In this document: piece by piece, positions 30,547 to 38,067 of the stretch
Layout: each line of letters begins with the position of its first letter
Position numbering within the stretch: position 1 is the first letter of the stretch
Assembly (NCBI GenBank): GCA_001567255.1
Contig: LNBW01000056.1
Span: forward strand, 124,001 to 188,000
Reading direction: 5' to 3'
Source: Bacteroidetes bacterium OLB9
GTDB taxonomy: Bacteria; Bacteroidota; Bacteroidia; Chitinophagales; Saprospiraceae
DNA: 64,000 bases
Translations under genes and position numbers: made by a program
The notes under the pieces: model-generated
What the model was told of the DNA's origin: nothing
The model's input: the letters and a program-made list of their open reading frames with translations, nothing else
The model's database searches: none

Positions 30547-31885
30547 AAATAGTCCATCCATCCACTGTCTCTTTTTGACAGGTAAAGCCAATTTCAGAAC
30601 CTTTCTATTGGCGTGTTTTGCTGTCCAAGCTCCTAATGCAAAGCAATGGAGTCGAAGAGTATTCATAGTTGATTTTTTATGTGATTGTATGGCATAATGC
30701 CTGAATAAACTTATTATGTTGTAGGCTACCATTATCAGTCTATAAGAAGCTTCAGTAGCCCAAAATTCTTTTAGACAAAAATTTTCTAACCCAAAATCCT
30801 GCTTAAGTTCTTTAATCCTATTTTCACAGTCAGCACGAGTGTTATACATATTCCAAATCTGATCCAATGGCAAATCCATATTGGTCACATAACAGCTGTA
30901 TCTGTAACCGGGCAAATCTTCAAAAAGGAGTTTCCCTGAGCTTTTAGGACGATCTTCTACTTTCTTTCTAATTATTATATATCGTCTTGGCTTGCCATTC
31001 AGATGCGAAAATGTCATTTCATTCAGGTCAATACCCTTGGCTAAACTTATCCATTCTTTATCAGAATAAATCTCAGATTTAATATTAGGATACATCCGAA
31101 CTGCGATAATATAATTCTGCTTTTTAGATTCGAGATATTGAAGAATATCCTCAGTGTAAAAACCACTGTCAGCTCTTACTAAACCAATTTTCTTGCTCTG
31201 CAAACAATGCGCAAAGGTCTCTTCCATAAAGTTAATGCAATTTGAGCTGTCTGCGGTATTCCCAGGCCGTAACCAAGCATTAGCTACCATTCTGGTTTGA
31301 CTGATGAAGGCCATTAGCGGATGGTGTGAGTTACGTCCTCTTTTATTAGGGTTATAGCCCTTTTTACTACCTTCCTGCTCTCCGTATCGGGTAATGACTG
31401 TACTGTCAAAATCAACTGTGATACTGCCTATATCTATTTTCTCCAATAACCAATTCTGCATCTGTGGAAACAAAGTCGTGTTTGACATATCACTAAACTT
31501 GCCGAAAAAACGACTGTAAGTACTCTGTGAAGGCATCTGATCAAAACCAAATATCTCTTGAAGTACTTTATCGTATCGAACCCAATCACAATGAATGTAG
31601 CGACTGGCTCCTGTCCATATTCCTAACCAAAAAGACTTCACTATATCTGAGGGGGCATAACCTCGATTTGATCCGGGTTGAGGCAATGGAAGTTCCTCTA
31701 AGAAATCATCAACTCCAATTTTATCAATAAACCTTTTTAGTAATGACATCCCTCCAAAAGGGGTAACAGACTTGTCGCTATACTCTATGGGAAGATTAAC
31801 CATAATGGTGAAATTAAAATATGAATTAAACAAAACAAAAATAAGCAATTAGATACGAAATTTAAATTCTATTGCATAATTCAGG
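30492..31885 (-). mobile_element. IS1380-family insertion sequence, about 1.39 kb
   Basis: The element holds one transposase gene on the minus strand and ends in imperfect inverted repeats: ATTATGCATTAGAA near 30498-30511 on the left and the complement of TTCTATTGCATAAT near 31867-31880 on the right (13 of 14 bases). The outer bases are CCCGG on the left and CAGG on the right. A 5-bp direct repeat TTTAA flanks it. The exact left edge is uncertain by one base. Complete transposase, good inverted repeats and unmutated target duplication suggest a recent insertion. Confidence 0.85.
30499..31803 (-). CDS. IS1380-family DDE transposase
   Basis: 434 residues from the ATG at 31803 (MVNLPIEYSDKSVTPFGG); an in-frame ATG at 31848 would add 15 hydrophobic residues and is less likely. 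Features of the DDE_Tnp_1-type IS1380 group: GYAPSDIVKSFWLGIWTGASR near the N-terminus, the first Asp in ITVDFDSTVITRYG, the second in VRADSGFY, and the C-terminal Y-rich block NTRADCENRIKELKQDFGLENF with the catalytic Glu. The stop codon lies inside the left inverted repeat. The frame is intact, so the element may still be mobile. Confidence 0.9.
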   Translation of the reverse strand: MVNLPIEYSDKSVTPFGGMSLLKRFIDKIGVDDFLEELPLPQPGSNRGYAPSDIVKSFWLGIWTGASRYIHCDWVRYDKVLQEIFGFDQMPSQSTYSRFFGKFSDMSNTTLFPQMQNWLLEKIDIGSITVDFDSTVITRYGEQEGSKKGYNPNKRGRNSHHPLMAFISQTRMVANAWLRPGNTADSSNCINFMEETFAHCLQSKKIGLVRADSGFYTEDILQYLESKKQNYIIAVRMYPNIKSEIYSDKEWISLAKGIDLNEMTFSHLNGKPRRYIIIRKKVEDRPKSSGKLLFEDLPGYRYSCYVTNMDLPLDQIWNMYNTRADCENRIKELKQDFGLENFCLKEFWATEASYRLIMVAYNIISLFRHYAIQSHKKSTMNTLRLHCFALGAWTAKHANRKVLKLALPVKKRQWMDGLFSKIDTTPDVFYFSNA

Positions 31886-31933
31886 TTTAACGCGAATGAT
31901 GCATTTGATTTTGTAACGAAGCCCCAAAGATGA
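31886..31933 (+). pseudogene. Detached 3' end of the dipeptidyl peptidase IV gene
   Basis: It starts with the right target duplication and reads in the original frame as FNANDAFDFVTKPQR followed by TGA at 31931-31933. It was cut off by the IS and has no start codon of its own. The following 220 bp to the esterase gene contain only AT-rich spacer and the esterase promoter. Confidence 0.8.
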
Positions 31934-32109
31934 CAAATTAAAAGTTTATTATCAACAAGCACAGTCAAAGCTATAGTTGCAAAGAATAAGTCTATAAAAC
32001 TGGTTTTAAGCTAATATAAAGGGATATATTTTTCCAACACGGGCTTAAATTTTTTAATAAAACTTCAAGTAGAATATATATTATTTACCTTTAATTTTAT
32101 AAAATGCGA

Positions 32110-32117
32110 TATTTTTG
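32110..32117 (+). promoter_or_regulatory. -7 promoter element of the esterase gene
   Basis: TATTTTTG matches TAnnTTTG, 39 nt before the chosen ATG at 32157. It supports a start downstream of 32117 and excludes the in-frame codon at 32115. Confidence 0.45.
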
Positions 32118-32156
32118 TATTTAAATTACAATACAATGCTTAAAATCCAATTTATT

Positions 32157-33110
32157 ATGAAGTATTGTTTATTTCTATTTTTGACCATGGGTCTTTTATC
32201 TTTAAGTTCATGTACTAAAGATGCAGAGCAAGTAAATAATGATTACGTCAAAGGTAAAAACAGATTTACCACACTAATTGACGGTGATGAAAGAGAATAT
32301 TTTGTAAGTGTTCCTAATAGTTATGACGGAAATACTGCATTTCCGGTTGTATTTATGCTACATGGTACTGGAGGAGATGGAGAAAGATTTTACAACATTT
32401 CGGGATGGAAAGAATTAGGAGAAATAGAAAATATTATCACGGTATTTCCTTCTTCGTGGAGATATTGTATCAAGGATGATGGAAAAACAAAAAATATCAC
32501 TAAATGGAATATCACACCTGACTGTGAGTGGTATTTTTGTCGGGGAGAAACAGGGAAGGACGATATACATTTTTTAAATACTGTCATTTCAGAATTAACC
32601 GAAAGGTTTAATATTGACAGCAAAAGAATTTACCTTGTAGGTTTTTCTAACGGAGGACAGATGGCCGCTAAATGTGCTATAGAAATGGGAAATGTCCTTG
32701 CTGCAGTAGCAGAAAATGCTGGTTCTTTTATTATTGATACCATTTATTCACCGGTTAGAAAATTACCGGTATTATTTCAGGTTGGAAATGAAGATTTTGG
32801 TCCAGGAGTAACCAATCCGCCTATAGAATTGAGTAGTTTTGACAGTTTATTGCAAACGCCAGGCAATGTATATTATCGAATAAAAACCGCTCATGTACGA
32901 AATTTTGGCTTAGATTCAATCTTTACTATAAGTGGAAATAATCAAACTGTATCCATAGCAGATTTCCATTCTCAAAATAGTAATGAAACAAATGTTTTTA
33001 AAATGGTTTTTGTGGAAGGTCTTTCCCATCAATATCCTAATGGGAAGAACCACTGGATGAATGGAGCAAAAGTACAGTGGGAATGGTTTAAACAATATAC
33101 GTTACCTTAA
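32157..33110 (+). CDS. Esterase/PHB-depolymerase-like alpha/beta hydrolase lipoprotein
   Basis: 317 residues from the ATG at 32157, which begins a lipoprotein signal with lipobox LSSC. In-frame ATG codons at 32136 and 32115 are possible, but the latter overlaps the promoter. The hydrolase domain has the oxyanion HGTGGDG near residue 58 and the nucleophile in VGFSNGG (GxSxG), with a His in GLSHQYPNGKNHW near the C-terminus. The layout fits the LpqC/feruloyl esterase/polyhydroxybutyrate depolymerase group, which acts on short ester substrates. Several Cys residues (C100, C121, C127 approximately) could form disulfides. No partner gene indicates the substrate. Confidence 0.82.
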   Translation: MKYCLFLFLTMGLLSLSSCTKDAEQVNNDYVKGKNRFTTLIDGDEREYFVSVPNSYDGNTAFPVVFMLHGTGGDGERFYNISGWKELGEIENIITVFPSSWRYCIKDDGKTKNITKWNITPDCEWYFCRGETGKDDIHFLNTVISELTERFNIDSKRIYLVGFSNGGQMAAKCAIEMGNVLAAVAENAGSFIIDTIYSPVRKLPVLFQVGNEDFGPGVTNPPIELSSFDSLLQTPGNVYYRIKTAHVRNFGLDSIFTISGNNQTVSIADFHSQNSNETNVFKMVFVEGLSHQYPNGKNHWMNGAKVQWEWFKQYTLP

Positions 33111-33184
33111 TTTTGCTAAAGTTGAGTGAAACGGTAAATAAGGTGTATTAATACGAATCAAAACTGAGCAAGGCAAGGCGTTCT

Positions 33185-33208
33185 TTAACAGCAGTTCACT
33201 ACTGTTAA
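33185..33208. repeat. Hairpin between the esterase and the LVIVD cluster
   Basis: TTAACAG (33185-33191) pairs with CTGTTAA (33202-33208), with an inner AGT/ACT pairing. No T-run follows on the plus strand, so it is at best a weak terminator of the esterase transcript. Confidence 0.35.
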
Positions 33209-33290
33209 GTTAATCGTTAATTATATGCAGATAGCCAGGCAACTTTTATTTGGGCGTGTTCGTTATATTTAAGTATATACGAGGATTTTT

Positions 33291-33830
33291 ATGATAAGTC
33301 GATACCAGTCAGGTTTTTTGATTGTTGTGTTTTCTATGCTTATGGTGGGCTGTGAAAAAGACTTCGTGACGGAGGGTATGAAACCTTTATATTATTCTTA
33401 TGATGACTTTTCTGGTATCAAAAGCCTTCCGCCTGAGCCATTTGACAATCTAGGTAAGATAGTGACCAGTAATGATTATATTTTTATCAATGAAAGGCTG
33501 AAAGGCATTCATGTCATTAATAATGCTGACCCACAAAATCCAGTCAAGGCCTATTTTTGGCAGATTCCCGGCAATCGAGAGTTTACCATTTTAGGTAATA
33601 CCCTTTATGCAGATAATGGCCGACATTTACTGATAATAGATATCTCTCTTTTTAATAATATATCATTAATATCGGTGATCAACGACCAATATTCCCTTGA
33701 AGATCTTGAAGATGCTGAAGCATATCCTAAAGGGTATAAAGGCTATTTTGAGTGTTATGATGCCACTAAAGGCATACTACGAGGCTGGGAAAAGGCCGAA
33801 CTTATAAATCCATATTGTGAAACCAATTAA
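33291..33830 (+). CDS. LVIVD-repeat lipoprotein (first of pair)
   Basis: 179 residues. The N-terminus is a lipoprotein signal with the Cys in MVGCEKD. Two LVIVD-type repeats are visible: GIHVINNADPQNPVKAYF and LLIIDISLFNNISLISVI, the pattern of a beta-propeller blade. It ends in a short conserved-looking tail (YFECYDATKGILRGWEKAEL). LVIVD proteins are common in Bacteroidota surface lipoproteins but uncharacterised. The protein is too short for a full propeller, so it may complete a propeller together with its neighbour 14 bp downstream. I do not know its function. Confidence 0.72.
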   Translation: MISRYQSGFLIVVFSMLMVGCEKDFVTEGMKPLYYSYDDFSGIKSLPPEPFDNLGKIVTSNDYIFINERLKGIHVINNADPQNPVKAYFWQIPGNREFTILGNTLYADNGRHLLIIDISLFNNISLISVINDQYSLEDLEDAEAYPKGYKGYFECYDATKGILRGWEKAELINPYCETN

Positions 33831-33844
33831 AACACGTAAAAAAT

Positions 33845-34612
33845 ATGAGATACCATCTACTGCTAACGTTATTTATAACCATGCTTGCTATCTCCTGCGG
33901 CAAGGAATCCTTTGATAATGCTACCACTACAGATATTAAATCAGGGTCTTATGCTACCATGCTAACCATAGGCAATCGACTCTATGTGGTGTCAAAAACT
34001 CAACTGACCACCTATGATGTAAATATTCCAGCTTCGCCTGTGCAACTCGACAGAAAAGACGTAGGGTTTGATATAGAGTCGCTCTTTTATCACGAAGGTT
34101 TATTATTGATCGGATCAGCAAATAATATGTATATTTATAGGATAGACCATCTGGGTATTCCGGTAAGAGAGAGTGCAAACGAATATAGCCAACTTATTGA
34201 TCCACAAATGTGCACACGCGACCCTATTGTAGCACGAGGAAGTATTGCTTATGTCACTTTATCTACGGCTCTGCAGGAGTGCTCATGGAATAGATTTGTA
34301 AATGAATTGAGAATCTATGATATCAGCGATATCCAAAATGTAAAACAGCTCAATGTGATAGGAATGTCTAATCCACGGGGACTAGGGCTGGGAAAAAACC
34401 ATCTTTTTGTTTGCGATGAATTCGATGGCTTGGTAGTATTTAATATAGATAATCCGTTACAACCGCGCAAGGTTAAAAACTTCACCGGCTATAAGGGACA
34501 TGACCTGATTGTCAATGGAAATGTTCTTGTTGTTGTTTCAGACACTGCTTTGTATCAATATGATATAACAGATGAAACCAATATAAAACCACTGAGTGTT
34601 ATTTACTTATGA
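33845..34612 (+). CDS. LVIVD-repeat lipoprotein (second of pair)
   Basis: 255 residues, with a lipoprotein signal ending in the lipobox AISC. Repeats with the LVIVD look follow: RLYVVSKTQLTTYDVNIPASPVQL, NELRIYDISDIQNVKQLNVI, GLVVFNIDNPLQPRKVKNF and ALYQYDITDETNIKPL, about five or six blades of a beta-propeller. Function is unknown. It begins 14 bp after the first LVIVD gene and its stop overlaps the start of the barrel-like gene by ATGA, so the three form an operon. Confidence 0.75.
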   Translation: MRYHLLLTLFITMLAISCGKESFDNATTTDIKSGSYATMLTIGNRLYVVSKTQLTTYDVNIPASPVQLDRKDVGFDIESLFYHEGLLLIGSANNMYIYRIDHLGIPVRESANEYSQLIDPQMCTRDPIVARGSIAYVTLSTALQECSWNRFVNELRIYDISDIQNVKQLNVIGMSNPRGLGLGKNHLFVCDEFDGLVVFNIDNPLQPRKVKNFTGYKGHDLIVNGNVLVVVSDTALYQYDITDETNIKPLSVIYL

Positions 34613-35283
34613 TGAGGAAAGATTGCATAAGCCATTTAACTATTCCTATGGACAAAACCCGTTGGTTGGCTTTAATTTTTTTATTGATGCTGACCAATAT
34701 TCATTACGGCGCAGAACGTATTGACAGTACAAAGGCTAAATATTCAATGAGTTTGACACTGTCAGCCATAGCCAACACTTATCCGGCTATTCAACTAGGG
34801 CACGCAGTACAAATTTCAGACAAACTTTCAATTGGTCTTGAAACCGGATATATCTTTACTTATGCCACGGACAATACTGACTTTTATAAGAGCACAAGAG
34901 GATTTAGGCTAAGGCCGGAAATGAGAATGAAGACTTCTGAAAATCCTAAAAGAGAAGTTTACTTCTTTTATAATTATAGGTATGTAAAATCAGACGTCGA
35001 ACACAAAGTATCAAAAGGGAATGGCGCCTATACCGAGGTGGTTAGAGGTGATTTCACTCGGCTGATGCATGGTCCCGGAGTAGGTATGGACCGATATTAT
35101 AGTCTAGGCGACGGATATTTTAAAACGTTAAAGGTAGGTATGGGTATTGGCTTTGCGTTTAATAGCACTTCTTATTCAGACCCGATATTCCAAAGAGGAT
35201 CAGACATTTTTACAATATTTTCACCGGAGAATTTTGAATATTTACCTATTATTTTCTTTCACCTCAGTCTTCCGATTTTTTAA
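34609..35283 (+). CDS. Predicted outer-membrane beta-barrel protein of the LVIVD cluster
   Basis: 224 residues. Overlaps the LVIVD gene by 4 bp, which indicates translational coupling. A hydrophobic segment at about residues 16-32 (WLALIFLLMLTNIHYGAE) is the signal peptide; the Met at residue 11 may be the true start. The rest shows alternating hydrophobic strands and ends in an aromatic residue (FFHLSLPIF), as outer-membrane barrels do. There is no named family that I recognise. It may form a surface complex with the two lipoproteins; this is inference from position only. Confidence 0.6.
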   Translation: MMRKDCISHLTIPMDKTRWLALIFLLMLTNIHYGAERIDSTKAKYSMSLTLSAIANTYPAIQLGHAVQISDKLSIGLETGYIFTYATDNTDFYKSTRGFRLRPEMRMKTSENPKREVYFFYNYRYVKSDVEHKVSKGNGAYTEVVRGDFTRLMHGPGVGMDRYYSLGDGYFKTLKVGMGIGFAFNSTSYSDPIFQRGSDIFTIFSPENFEYLPIIFFHLSLPIF

Positions 35284-35810
35284 TTATTGTTAAAATCATT
35301 TTTGAACAGCAGGAGAATTACAATCTCAATTTCAACAAGTTATTAAATTGGCTGCTGATTACACATAAGATTTTAATACAACATCTGCGACGACAATTGC
35401 AAACACGAGAAGGTACTAATGCAAAATATGAAGTTCACTTTGGGGCGTTTGGTTCAGAAATTGCTTGAAGTATCTGCACTTACCGAAGAAAAGCCAGTGT
35501 CAAAAGAGATCAAAAGGAAGGTCTCTCTAGATATAAAGAAATACGCCTAGAAGTAGCTTGCGTCAAATGTGATCACCAACCATCAACCACCGACATCTCA
35601 TTTGAGTCAAATAAAGCATCCGATGTATTAGAAAGGTGTCCGACTTTTTTCTTGATAAATGTGGACAAGTTAATATTATACTCAGCTACAGCCGGACCAT
35701 AATGATAGAAGCGCTCGGGAAATATAAATAATTTTGAACAACCAAGAAATTATGGTCGAAATACCCCACAAATTTATGCCGAAAATACTATCATATTTAT
35801 AAAATATCAA
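35284..35810. other. Gap with decayed coding fragments
   Basis: There is no intact gene in this stretch. Several open segments of 40-80 codons in different frames follow each other (for example about 35303-35467 and about 35469-35700), some without a start codon, which resembles a gene broken by many mutations. A transposase remnant is possible but no motif can be named. The segment just before 35811 is the upstream region of the S24 repressor. Confidence 0.35.
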
Positions 35811-35818
35811 TATATTTG
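35811..35818 (+). promoter_or_regulatory. -7 promoter element of the S24 repressor gene
   Basis: TATATTTG matches TAnnTTTG and lies 30 nt before the ATG at 35849. Confidence 0.5.
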
Positions 35819-35848
35819 TGACATTGATTCTACTTAACCTTAAAAATC

Positions 35849-36604
35849 ATGATAGGACAGAATATCAAATATCTGCGCAAGCATCATCATCTTTCTCAGC
35901 AGGAACTTGCTGATAAACTGTCCATACCGCGTTCCACCATCAGTGATTACGAACGAGAATATACTCAGATCAACCTTGATAATTTGATCAAATTATCTGA
36001 TCTTTTTAAAATAAAGATGGATGATCTGGTCAAAACAGAATTATGGCATCGAGATCTAGAGATTGCCAGAAATCAAGAGCTTCGTGTTCTGGCCATTTCC
36101 GTTGATGCTGATAATAACAGTAATATAGAACTAGTTGAGACACGAGCAGAGGCCGGATACCTGGAATCATTCAATGATCCGGAGTATATCAGAGACTTGC
36201 CTAAAATTGCATTTCCAAATATTCCTCAAGGTACTTATCGAGGGTTTGAGATACACGGTGATTCTATGTTGCCGATAGAGCCTGGAAGTGTGGTGATTTG
36301 TTCTTTTGTAGAACGCTTGCAGGACGTCAAGCAAGGTAAAACCTATGTTATTGTCAGCAAATCTGAGGGATTAGTATATAAAAGGGTTGTACCGGACTTC
36401 AAACACAACAAGCTGATGCTCTTCTCAGATAACGAAGCCTATCTTCCTTATGAAATAGTATTTGGAGAAATTAAAGAAATTTGGCAATATTATGCACATC
36501 TGAGTTTTTCGGATGCTCGTACCACCATGCATACAATGCTAGATGAAAAACTAGGAGATATTCAGCGAAAGCTTACTGAAGTACACCAAATTATAACTAG
36601 ATAA
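35849..36604 (+). CDS. XRE-S24 (LexA-like) transcriptional repressor
   Basis: 251 residues. Residues 1-65 are a Cro/C1-type helix-turn-helix (IKYLRKHHHLSQQELADKL...RSTISDYERE). A linker leads to an S24 LexA-type autoprotease domain: AEAGY offers an Ala-Gly cleavage site (about residue 99), the nucleophile Ser is in IHGDSMLPIEPG, and the base Lys in GLVYKRV. A helical tail follows. Proteins of this layout repress phage or SOS-type genes until cleaved with the help of RecA, or act as LexA-like regulators in Bacteroidota. No phage genes are nearby. Its target is unknown; autoregulation is likely. Confidence 0.85.
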   Translation: MIGQNIKYLRKHHHLSQQELADKLSIPRSTISDYEREYTQINLDNLIKLSDLFKIKMDDLVKTELWHRDLEIARNQELRVLAISVDADNNSNIELVETRAEAGYLESFNDPEYIRDLPKIAFPNIPQGTYRGFEIHGDSMLPIEPGSVVICSFVERLQDVKQGKTYVIVSKSEGLVYKRVVPDFKHNKLMLFSDNEAYLPYEIVFGEIKEIWQYYAHLSFSDARTTMHTMLDEKLGDIQRKLTEVHQIITR

Positions 36605-36626
36605 CAATCATCGGCAAGATGCTTTA

Positions 36627-37628
36627 TTGTTCATCAATGAACGATTAACTTTGCATCAAAATCATCATTCTATTAAGAAAGTACTAATTATACGATTTTC
36701 ATCTATAGGCGATATTGTACTCACTACGCCGGTCATCAGATGTATAAAGCAACAAACCGGAGCAGAAGTGCATTATTTAACCAAGCCCGGCTTTGCAGGT
36801 ATCCTGGAACATAATCCTTATATAGACCGTTTGTTTTTACTGAGCAATAGTATTCAACAATCCATAAAAGAACTAAAAAAAGAAAACTATGACCTGGTTA
36901 TCGATCTTCATAAAAACATTCGCTCTTATTTAATTTCATTCGCATTAAGAAAACAAACCATTCGGTTTGACAAACTCAATTATGAAAAATGGCTTATGGT
37001 CCGGTTTAAAAAGGACAAATTGCCTAGAGACAAGCATCTTGTAGATCGGTATTTTGACGAGCTCACATCGATAGGTATCCGCAATGATGGTCTTGGTCTG
37101 GATTATTTTATTACAGAACAAGATGATTTTGCAGCCAAGGAATTAGTGCCCGACGTACCATTTCAGGCACTAGTAATGGGCGCTACTTATTATACTAAAC
37201 GGATACCTGATGTAAAATGCAGAGATATTATTACCAAGTATAAGTACCCAACCGTATTATTAGGCGGAAAAGATGTTAGTGATCAGGCTAAGCAATTGTC
37301 AGCAGACTTCTCCGAAAAGGTGATCAATCTTTGTGGTCAAGTTAGCCTGGGAGTTAGTGCCGGTATTATTAAATATAGTACTCGAGTGGTGAGCGGTGAT
37401 ACAGGTCTGATGCATATTGCTGCAGCACTGCAGAAACCGCTAATCGTATTCTGGGGCAATACCATTCCTGGGTTTGGAATGTATCCATATTATGGTAAAA
37501 ATAACCGGCCGCTTCATATCAACCTGGAGGTTAAAAACCTATATTGCCGTCCCTGCTCCAAGCTGGGCTTTGATCATTGCCCTGAAAAACATTTTCGCTG
37601 CATGATGGATCAAGAAATACCGGAATAG
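36627..37628 (+). CDS. Glycosyltransferase family 9 (ADP-heptose:LPS heptosyltransferase-like)
   Basis: 333 residues from the TTG at 36627, the only standard start codon near the N-terminus. The family usually begins right at the block KKVLIIRFSSIGDIVLTTPV, here residues 17-36; the codon before KK is ATT at 36672, and a good -7 promoter element (TAACTTTG, 36646-36653) lies between the two, so an ATT start giving 318 residues is possible. GT-B fold features include the C-terminal sugar-nucleotide block VVSGDTGLMHIAAALQKPLIVFWG. It probably adds a heptose or another sugar to LPS or surface glycan. A Cys pair pattern CRPCSKLGFDHCPEKHFRC near the end is also common in this group. Confidence 0.85.
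   Translation: MFINERLTLHQNHHSIKKVLIIRFSSIGDIVLTTPVIRCIKQQTGAEVHYLTKPGFAGILEHNPYIDRLFLLSNSIQQSIKELKKENYDLVIDLHKNIRSYLISFALRKQTIRFDKLNYEKWLMVRFKKDKLPRDKHLVDRYFDELTSIGIRNDGLGLDYFITEQDDFAAKELVPDVPFQALVMGATYYTKRIPDVKCRDIITKYKYPTVLLGGKDVSDQAKQLSADFSEKVINLCGQVSLGVSAGIIKYSTRVVSGDTGLMHIAAALQKPLIVFWGNTIPGFGMYPYYGKNNRPLHINLEVKNLYCRPCSKLGFDHCPEKHFRCMMDQEIPE
36646..36653 (+). promoter_or_regulatory. -7-like element inside the annotated 5' end of the glycosyltransferase gene
   Basis: TAACTTTG fits TAnnTTTG. It is 18 nt before the ATT codon that precedes the conserved N-terminus. If it is used, the TTG start at 36627 is wrong. Confidence 0.4.
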
Positions 37629-38067
37629 CGTGACATCATATTAAAGGCTAATTTGTGAAGTTTTAAACTAGCGGCGTTGATGGTGTACTTATGATGAGAA
37701 GCGAAGTATTTATTAATTGCACACGCATTAAACTCTTTTTTCCTCATATAGCAACATGTAGTATTGGTAACTAATATCAACATTGACATCCATCTCGGTT
37801 GGGTCAGTTTTCAGAGTAGTCAACAAAGCGTTGTTTTTATTTTTTGGGTTTTTAATATTATTAGGACAAGGCTCGCATAGGGTTTAACACGACGTTTGTG
37901 TTGTGGATAATCGGATAATATATTTGTGAATAAAGGGGTCAATCTTTTGATCATCAAGAGCCCGGACATTAAGGCAATGTAAAATTTTTTTTAATTGATT
38001 CGAGTTTTTTATCAAATAGAACAATATCTTGCACATTATTTGTATAAGATTATCTAAATGCAAAATT
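37629..38067. other. Intergenic region upstream of the GCS2-CBS gene
   Basis: 439 bp with no recognisable gene. Towards the end there are A/T runs and an imperfect -7 element, TATCTTG (38025-38031), 37 nt before the next start. A short dyad TTGATCATCAA lies near 37950. Otherwise nothing is seen. Confidence 0.4.

Noticed and set aside
33185..33208. Dyad as a terminator of the esterase gene
   Set aside because: The stem is short and no run of T follows on the plus strand; kept only as a repeat.
30492..36604. Genomic island or prophage spanning the IS, esterase, LVIVD and S24 genes
   Set aside because: There is no integrase, attachment-site repeat, tRNA or phage structural gene; the XerD gene nearby is a housekeeping recombinase. 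The region is variable-looking but not a defined island.
37940..37965. TTGATCATCAA as an FNR box upstream of the GCS2-CBS gene
   Set aside because: The half-sites are separated by one base instead of four, so it does not fit the FNR/CRP spacing.
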